DNA of 21,758 bases, taken from NCBI GenBank assembly GCA_947372405.1, contig CANBTO010000021.1, forward strand, positions 1-21,758. Reading direction: 5' to 3'. The translations under genes and the position numbers were made by a program. The stretch comes from Verrucomicrobiaceae bacterium. GTDB taxonomy: Bacteria > Verrucomicrobiota > Verrucomicrobiae > Verrucomicrobiales > Akkermansiaceae. Below, in pieces: positions 16,275 through 21,758 of the stretch (positions are counted from its first letter, which is position 1; each line of letters opens with the position of its first letter). The notes beneath the pieces are model-generated. The model made no database searches. It was not told where the DNA came from and worked only from the letters and a program-made list of their open reading frames with translations.

Positions 16275-16315
16275 GGGTGGTATCGTGAGGATGGGTTGGA
16301 TGGCGGAAGAGGTGA

Positions 16316-16338
16316 TTGTTAGTCGTTGTTTTGTTAGT
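16316..16338. repeat. Short direct repeat in the operon spacer
   Basis: TTGTTAGT occurs twice, at 16316-16323 and 16331-16338, separated by 7 nt, just before the last gene end of the DUF6288-type gene. The spacing of 15 nt start to start is between one and two helical turns. It may be a binding site or a remnant of local duplication. Because the gap is only 64 bp, the likely effect, if any, is on transcript processing between the two genes. Confidence 0.2.
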
Positions 16339-19300
16339 TTAACCGCGTTTCATCACCATTAGCGGGGGCTTCCAGCCAATAGGGTTTTTGGAGTTGAAAC
16401 CGCCGGTCTCGATGAAGAGGTATTCCGCACCACCGATGGTTTCCGGGCTGATCTTGAGGGCGCTCGACTGGTTGAGGTCCATCAGAATGTTCCCCGACCA
16501 GAAGTGGTCGGGAGAATCGGTGGTGCCATCCTCGCTGAAGGTGATTTTCCTGATCGGGCTGCGGTCGGGATTGGGTTTCGCGGTGGGGTCGAAATCCCCG
16601 GGCGAGTTGACCAGCGCGACGGTGGTCCAGGCGCCGGTGAGTTTGGGATTGGGGATGAATTTCCCGTTGTCGCGGAAGAGACCGGCCTCACTGGCCGCTT
16701 CATCGCTTTGTGGGTTCTGGAGCGCCTGCCATTCGGAACTGAACAGGGGCAGGAAGGTGGTCGCCTTGCGGATCGTCTCCGTGTCGAGCGGCGGGGTTTT
16801 GCGTTCTTCCAACCACATGCTGAAGATGCCTTGCGGGACCGGCGGCATCTGGACGATGGCGCGGTCGCCATAGCGGAGGAACCCGGTGGCGGCGAGGGTG
16901 ACGGGGCCATTGGTAAACTCCTCGCGGAACTCCTTGGTGATCCATCCTCCGCGGATGGTGTCGCCGCCGCGTCGGCCAAGGCCTTCCTTGCTTTCCACGA
17001 GAGGTTTGCCATTGATGAACACCTTGAAACCATCGCCCGCGCCGACGCCTTGGCCGGTCTGGACTCGGAGACGGTATTCATGTCCGGGTTTGAGGGCGGG
17101 AAATTCGAAGGTGCCGCGGACGAGGAGGACTTCCTTCTCCCACAGCGTGCGCGGGGTTTCATTCCATGGATTGCGGGTGTCGTTGTCGGTCAGCTTGCCC
17201 TTGTATTGGCCGATGGGAAACAGGCCTTTCTTCCATCCGGCCCGGGCGGGATCGAAGTCCCTGGCAAACCAGTTTTCCATGCCTTTCGGATAGGTCACGG
17301 GGCGGTAGCGCCAGGGGGACACGTCGTATTTCTGTGTTTCCGGCGGGTCGAAGGTGAAGTAGTGCCACTCGGCGTTTTTCAAGTCGGGGCCGAAGGGTTT
17401 CCAATCATGATCGTGGATGCCGACTTTCTGATAGAGCGCGACGAGGGCGTCGATCGAATTGGTGACCGAGCCTCTCTGTGAGGGTGCGTCGAGGTCGCTG
17501 AAAATCCTGCGGCGGTTCTGGCCGATAAACTGATAGATCAGCTCGTCGCGGATGATCGGCTTGATCGCATCGCGCAGTTCGGGGCCGAACTTGTCCGGGT
17601 CGGCGGCGAGGAAGATCTTGCTGTATGGGAGTGGTTCGCCGGGATTGCGTTCCTTCGCGAGTTGATAGAGCACGTCGTATCCGCCGGGCGCGCTGGCCAG
17701 GGTGGCGGCGAGGCGCTCGAGGGATTCCTTTTTGTGGCCGGCAAGGTTTTGTCCGCCTTCCCAGGTATCGGGGGAGGAGTAATTCAGATAGGATTGGCCG
17801 AAGACCTTGAGAGCCAGATCGCGTGGCTTGCCGGAGACGGCGGGCAGGATTTCCCCCAGTTTGTAGATCACGCCGCCGGTGGTGCTTTGGCGCGGGGTGG
17901 ATTGGAGGAACTCACCGACGGCGGGCATCACCTTCGCGTAGCAGCGCTCGTCGGTGACGACGTTCATCAGTGCCATGGCCGAGCCTTGCTGGAGCCACTG
18001 CTCCTTGTGCTTGAGATAGGAAACAAGAAGGTCCACATGCGGGACGATCATGTCCGGAGTGGCGCGCTGGATGAGCGAGAGGCAGGCATCCTTGACGAAC
18101 CAGGATTCCTTGTCGTCCTTCAGGCTGTTGATGGCGATGTCGAAGATGCGTTTCGACCAGTCTGCGGCCGGGTCGAATGCCTTGGTGGCGGCGCGCAGGC
18201 CAGCATTGCGGATGCGCGGATCGGAATGCTTGCAGAACTCCTCTAACAGTTCAGGTCGCACGCGTTTGCCGGGCTTTGGGGACATGTAGTCGCAGGAGAG
18301 ACCGGCCGCGTTCAGCGAGACCATGTTGCGGACCAGATAATCCGGGTGGTGCAGGTAGCGGCGGATGTCGTCATCGGTGAGTTCCTTTTCGTTGAGGTGG
18401 CGGATAAGAGGCAGAGAGGAATCCTTCGCCAGCGATTCCTTGGACACATCGAGATCGGAGCCGGGAACCGGATCGAGCGAAACGAAGATGTCATCCGCTT
18501 CGGTGCCCCAGGGGCGGACCGGGAGTTGGAAGGGTTTCGAGAACTTCGATGGTGGTGCACCGGTGATGCGAAGGGTCTTGCGGGGGATCGTGTAGGTGAG
18601 GGCATAGGCTGCGCCCCATTCCACGGTGTCGTATTGCTCGCCGCCGAGGATGCCGAAGGAACCGTCGAACCTGCGGGACAGTTCGTAGTGCCACTTGCGG
18701 TGGTCCATGAACTCGCGGTGTTGCTGCGGTTTTTTCCCGACGAGCAGGTTCATGGCGCCGCTGCGCCAGATCTCCCCGATGCCGCCGCCGGTGTGACCGT
18801 GGAGCATGAAGGTGGTGGTGTAGAAACCGGTATTGGCCATGTTGTCACGGGCCATGGCGTAGATGGATTTCTCGCCTTCAGGTGTTAGAGATGCGGCGGC
18901 GGCCATGGCGAAGGTGAGCAAGCCGTTCTTGCCGTTGTCCACGAACGAGGTTTCGGGACGGTCGTCGCCATAGGGGTTGACGCCGCGTCCGGCGTAGCGG
19001 AAAAAATGCACCAACGTGCGGTGGAGAAGACTGTCGTTCACATTCGCGCCGCATTGTTTGGCGAGCAGCAGGAAGGTCACGACGTGGGTTCCACCGGCGT
19101 TGAGGTGGCCGTTGCCGTAACCAAGTGCCGTGACGCCGCCGCGTCCCGCCCATGCGTCGAGGTATTCACCCTTGGCCGCTGCATCCACCAGTTTCTGGAT
19201 GACGGGCAGAGCCTCCACGTCGCCGGTGCGCAGGTAGTATTCGCAAACCGCCAGTCCACCATAGCCGATGTGCCATGCATAACCGGGACCGTTCTTGTTC

Positions 19301-19893
19301 TTCTGGGCATGAACCCATTCGCGGACGGCTGGAAGGTCGTTGTCATCGCCGGTGGAAAGCAGGAACAGCATGCCGATGTCGGCGAAGCCTTTGTTGGATT
19401 TCGGCTGCTTCAGGTATTCGGCGAAGTTGCGGACGATCTTGTCGGACTTCGGGCAGTTGAGCGGCCATGTCGTGCTGTAGGCGCCAAGCACCGGGATCTT
19501 CACCTCAACCGGGGCGGGCAGATCCTTGATGGTGAATTTCACGACGCCATCAGAGGCTTCGGCAGCCTCGATGATCTGGCCGAGCTGGATCCGCGGATCG
19601 ATGTTCTTGAGTCCCTGCCCGTTGATCGACTCGATGATCTGACCTTTTTTGAAAGCGCCGGTCGCTTCGGCCGGAGATCCCGGTTCGATGACGCCGACAA
19701 GCATCGTGAAAGCCGGTTGGTGAAGTTCGATGGACATGCCGACCGGGCCGAAGCGGGCAATGGTTTCCACCGACTTTTTTGGATCGGGCGCGGTGGAGAA
19801 GAGCGGCGGTTCCTTGTAGAACGACGGATCCTGGCCATGCGCGGAAACGCCTAACAGGATCAGGGAGGACAGGAAGGGCAGTGGGTTTTTCAT
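16339..19893 (-). CDS. Large secreted DUF6288-type protein with PDZ and HEAT-like regions
   Basis: This 1184-aa protein starts with a signal peptide (MKNPLPFLSSLILLGVSAHG). A PDZ-like domain spans about residues 50-130 (FTMLVGVIEPGSPAEATGAF, then KKGQIIESINGQGLKN). An all-helical region follows, with repeated tryptophan/glycine-rich turns (NGPGYAWHIGYGGLAVCEYY, GYGNGHLNAGGTHVVTFLLL) suggesting an alpha/alpha toroid. HEAT-like repeats come at about 540-720 (HHPDYLVRNMVSLNAAGL, KHSDPRIRNAGLRAATKA). A C-terminal beta-rich part (FPALKPGHEYRLRVQTGQGV) resembles a carbohydrate-binding sandwich. I assign it to the DUF6288 family of Planctomycetes/Verrucomicrobia-type bacteria; function is not established. 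The ATG at 19893 gives a good signal peptide, while the longer open frame to 19977 does not. It is first in a three-gene operon with two acetylesterase-like genes. Confidence 0.82.
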   Translation of the reverse strand: MKNPLPFLSSLILLGVSAHGQDPSFYKEPPLFSTAPDPKKSVETIARFGPVGMSIELHQPAFTMLVGVIEPGSPAEATGAFKKGQIIESINGQGLKNIDPRIQLGQIIEAAEASDGVVKFTIKDLPAPVEVKIPVLGAYSTTWPLNCPKSDKIVRNFAEYLKQPKSNKGFADIGMLFLLSTGDDNDLPAVREWVHAQKNKNGPGYAWHIGYGGLAVCEYYLRTGDVEALPVIQKLVDAAAKGEYLDAWAGRGGVTALGYGNGHLNAGGTHVVTFLLLAKQCGANVNDSLLHRTLVHFFRYAGRGVNPYGDDRPETSFVDNGKNGLLTFAMAAAASLTPEGEKSIYAMARDNMANTGFYTTTFMLHGHTGGGIGEIWRSGAMNLLVGKKPQQHREFMDHRKWHYELSRRFDGSFGILGGEQYDTVEWGAAYALTYTIPRKTLRITGAPPSKFSKPFQLPVRPWGTEADDIFVSLDPVPGSDLDVSKESLAKDSSLPLIRHLNEKELTDDDIRRYLHHPDYLVRNMVSLNAAGLSCDYMSPKPGKRVRPELLEEFCKHSDPRIRNAGLRAATKAFDPAADWSKRIFDIAINSLKDDKESWFVKDACLSLIQRATPDMIVPHVDLLVSYLKHKEQWLQQGSAMALMNVVTDERCYAKVMPAVGEFLQSTPRQSTTGGVIYKLGEILPAVSGKPRDLALKVFGQSYLNYSSPDTWEGGQNLAGHKKESLERLAATLASAPGGYDVLYQLAKERNPGEPLPYSKIFLAADPDKFGPELRDAIKPIIRDELIYQFIGQNRRRIFSDLDAPSQRGSVTNSIDALVALYQKVGIHDHDWKPFGPDLKNAEWHYFTFDPPETQKYDVSPWRYRPVTYPKGMENWFARDFDPARAGWKKGLFPIGQYKGKLTDNDTRNPWNETPRTLWEKEVLLVRGTFEFPALKPGHEYRLRVQTGQGVGAGDGFKVFINGKPLVESKEGLGRRGGDTIRGGWITKEFREEFTNGPVTLAATGFLRYGDRAIVQMPPVPQGIFSMWLEERKTPPLDTETIRKATTFLPLFSSEWQALQNPQSDEAASEAGLFRDNGKFIPNPKLTGAWTTVALVNSPGDFDPTAKPNPDRSPIRKITFSEDGTTDSPDHFWSGNILMDLNQSSALKISPETIGGAEYLFIETGGFNSKNPIGWKPPLMVMKRG

Positions 19894-20200
19894 GATCCGG
19901 CAGTGAGCGTTGTTTACGGGAGTTACGGCATGGATTTGTCGCTCCTGCTCCGCGCTTGCAAATGTTTTACCGACCATATCTATTACCCTCTGGGTTTCAG
20001 ATTTCCCGGCAATTGCCGTTCAACCCCTTGTCCACCCTCGAGCAGCGGGGAAATCCGGGGTGACAAACCGGGAAGCGCGCTCTGCAAACAACTGCCAGGA
20101 ATTCGCCTTGGGGTTCGGTGGGCTGATCCATGGATGGCCGATGCGGGAGTGCGCGATCGACTCCGGTTGGAAAGGGGTGAGGCGTTCCAGGCGTATCGGC
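19894..20200. promoter_or_regulatory. Divergent promoter region of the esterase cluster
   Basis: These 307 bp lie between the divergent starts of the DUF6288-type gene and the plus-strand esterase. A weak plus-strand promoter candidate is TTGCAA (19956-19961) with TCTATT (19979-19984), spacing 17. Both strands are open for part of the region, but the translated extensions are arginine- and cysteine-rich and are not credible coding. A shared regulator would be expected to bind here, and no regulator gene is in view. Confidence refers to the region's role, not to the exact promoter. Confidence 0.45.
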
Positions 20201-21631
20201 ATGATGCGTAAGAGAAACGATTTGATCGGCGGAATCCTCGTGATCTGCACGGCTTTGTGGCCAGTATTTTGCGCGGCCCAGGTTCCGGTGGATTCACCGT
20301 TGCAGGCGGGATTCGGAGCCCCTTTCCTGGATAACGCGGTGCTGCAACAACAGATCCCATTGCCGGTCTGGGGCACGACGGAGTCCGAAGCCAAGGTCAC
20401 CCTTGCGTTCAAGGGCCAGAGCAAGACCGCCACCGCACAAAAGGATGGAAACTGGAGAGTCATACTGGATGCCATGCCGGCCGAACGACTCAAGAGCGTC
20501 AACGATGTTCCGGTTGGAGAAACGATGACGGTGACCTGTGAAAAAAACGGAGTAAGCACGGTCAAGAGCATCCGAAACCTGATTCTTGGGGACGTCTGGA
20601 TGTGTGCGGGTCAATCCAACATGGCTGGTGCGGTCAGGACTAACAGAAGCAACCATTATCCGGAGGACACTCTTGAAAAGGCGAACTACCCGGCCTTGCG
20701 CCAGTTCGCACCCGGGGAAGGAGGGTGGGTCGTCTGCGCTCCCGACACGGCACCGGTATTCAAGAAAACCGCCTTTTTCTTCGCCCGGCGATTGCAACAG
20801 GATGCCTTGGTGCCCATCGGCCTCATCGCGACCGCTGTTGGTGGGTCCAACATCGAGTCGTGGCTGAATCAGGAACCCTATGCGACAGGCAACAACTACT
20901 CCGCTCTCGTTGCTCCACTGGTCGGCTACGGCATCCGCGGCGCCATCTGGTACCAGGGAGAGAGCAACGAAAACGACCGCCGTCGTTATCAGCCCAAGCT
21001 CGAGTCATTGATCACGGGTTGGCGCAAGGCGTGGAAGCAGGGAGACTTCCCGGTCCATTTCGTGCAGTTGCCGGGAATCGGCTCTTCTTCATTGGACAAC
21101 CCTGCTGGTGGCGATGGCCGCGCCGAGATTCGCCAAGCGTATTTCGAGACCCTGGCATTGAAGAACACCGGCATGGCTGTGACCATCGATGTAGGATCGC
21201 CCGGCGAGCATCCGCCTAACAAATACGACACCGGGGAGCGTCTTGCACGATCGGTGTTACAGAAGGTCTATGGGTTCAAGGACCTGGCCTCTTGTCCGCT
21301 CTATGTCAAACACACCATCGAAGGACGCACCATCCGCATATCATTCGATAACGCGCGCAACGGGCTGATGGTCGCACGCAAAGAAGGATTTCCGCCACCA
21401 ACGCCAACGCCGGATGCCGCAATCCAGTGGCTTTCGATCCAGGCCAAGGACGGCACCTGGCATTGGGCGGATGGTCGGATCGATGGCGGGGAACTCGTCG
21501 TTTCCAGCAAGGACGTCGCCGAGCCCGTCGCAGTCCGTTATGCCTACACCCAGCATCCGAAGGGCAATCTCCTCTACAACAAGGAAGGTCAACCGGTCGG
21601 CCCGTTCAGCACCATTGGCTATGGACCGTAA
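20201..21631 (+). CDS. Secreted sialate-O-acetylesterase-like SGNH hydrolase
   Basis: This 476-aa protein has a signal peptide (RKRNDLIGGILVICTALWPV, then FCAAQ) and the full single-module architecture. It contains the N-terminal beta domain (FLDNAVLQQQIPLPVWGTTE), the nucleophile block LGDVWMCAGQSNMAGAV with Ser139, then WYQGESNENDRRRY starting at Trp250, and the Asp/His block DVGSPGEHPPNKYDTGERLA with His337. A C-terminal beta domain follows (WLSIQAKDGTWHWADGRIDG). The family hydrolyses O-acetyl esters on sialic acids or other sugars. The ATG at 20201 (or the next codon at 20204) gives a good signal peptide; the longer open frame back to 19910 is rejected. It is transcribed away from the three-gene esterase operon, so it probably shares control with it. 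All catalytic blocks are intact. Confidence 0.9.
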   Translation: MMRKRNDLIGGILVICTALWPVFCAAQVPVDSPLQAGFGAPFLDNAVLQQQIPLPVWGTTESEAKVTLAFKGQSKTATAQKDGNWRVILDAMPAERLKSVNDVPVGETMTVTCEKNGVSTVKSIRNLILGDVWMCAGQSNMAGAVRTNRSNHYPEDTLEKANYPALRQFAPGEGGWVVCAPDTAPVFKKTAFFFARRLQQDALVPIGLIATAVGGSNIESWLNQEPYATGNNYSALVAPLVGYGIRGAIWYQGESNENDRRRYQPKLESLITGWRKAWKQGDFPVHFVQLPGIGSSSLDNPAGGDGRAEIRQAYFETLALKNTGMAVTIDVGSPGEHPPNKYDTGERLARSVLQKVYGFKDLASCPLYVKHTIEGRTIRISFDNARNGLMVARKEGFPPPTPTPDAAIQWLSIQAKDGTWHWADGRIDGGELVVSSKDVAEPVAVRYAYTQHPKGNLLYNKEGQPVGPFSTIGYGP

Positions 21632-21703
21632 CCGGAAACCGAAGCCAAGTGGCCCGGGCATCAATAGGAGCACCCGCCGCAGAAAAACACGCTAAGGAGG
21701 CTG

Positions 21704-21725
21704 GCCGCCTGCGATTCGAGGCGGC
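21704..21725 (+). terminator. Stem-loop downstream of the esterase gene
   Basis: GCCGCCT (21704-21710) pairs with AGGCGGC (21719-21725) around an 8-nt loop, 72 bp after the stop codon at 21631. There is no T-tract, so if it ends transcription it is not a classical intrinsic terminator. An ATG at 21726 directly after it opens a frame (MGVVARSVISL) to the window edge, so the stem could instead lie in the leader of another gene; too little is visible to call one. Confidence 0.3.
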
Positions 21726-21758
21726 ATGGGCGTTGTCGCCCGGTCCGTCATTTCACTG

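Noticed and set aside
16504..17481. 325-residue plus-strand open frame
   Set aside because: Antisense to the DUF6288-type gene; no motif and no plausible partner.
1..21758. CRISPR arrays, tRNA, rRNA, insertion sequences
   Set aside because: No regularly spaced repeats, no cloverleaf-like or rRNA-like sequence and no transposase or integrase were seen on either strand.

Overview
The window looks like chromosomal DNA of a moderately GC-rich (by eye about 60% GC) Gram-negative bacterium of the PVC group, most likely Verrucomicrobiota (Luteolibacter/Akkermansiaceae-like). This rests on recognised families: a very large secreted DUF6288-type protein encoded with several sialate-O-acetylesterase-like SGNH enzymes, a TPR protein of a form I associate with Verrucomicrobia, a decayed fragment resembling a Verrucomicrobia C-terminal domain ending in FFGTNPG, and mostly weak or absent Shine-Dalgarno sequences. 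No rRNA, tRNA, CRISPR array, transposase or phage gene was seen, and the species cannot be fixed from this window.

Left part (1-7140): the 5' end of a truncated membrane protein gene leaves the window on the minus strand (1-117). On the plus strand follow a type-II NADH dehydrogenase-like flavoprotein (323-1630), a compact structured repeat (1633-1740), a 29-residue membrane mini-protein, a small two-helix membrane protein, a YihY/BrkB-family membrane protein and a TPR protein. The last three are joined by 4-nt start/stop overlaps. After a gap with an inverted repeat come a MaoC-type hydratase, a 450-bp stretch with decayed coding remnants, a minus-strand VIT1/CCC1-type metal transporter and a plus-strand MFS permease with a BT1 signature.

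Middle part (7249-11654): a glucose-1-dehydrogenase-like SDR, a small membrane protein and a GH63/MGH1-like glucosidase lie close together on the plus strand, the last two overlapping by 4 nt. They plausibly form a module that releases glucose from an alpha-glucoside and oxidises it. A convergent DUF2809 membrane protein follows.

Right part (11845-21631): this is the most distinctive region. Three minus-strand genes, read from right to left, encode a 1184-aa PDZ/HEAT-like DUF6288-type protein, a 503-aa SGNH esterase with a PA14-like insert, and a 967-aa tandem SGNH protein whose second module has lost its catalytic signatures. Across a 307-bp divergent intergenic region a fourth gene on the plus strand encodes another complete sialate-O-acetylesterase-like enzyme. 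All four proteins carry export signals. Together they look like an extracytoplasmic system for removing O-acetyl (or similar acyl) groups from a complex glycan; the substrate is not evident, and no glycosidase, sulfatase or SusC/D gene is in view.
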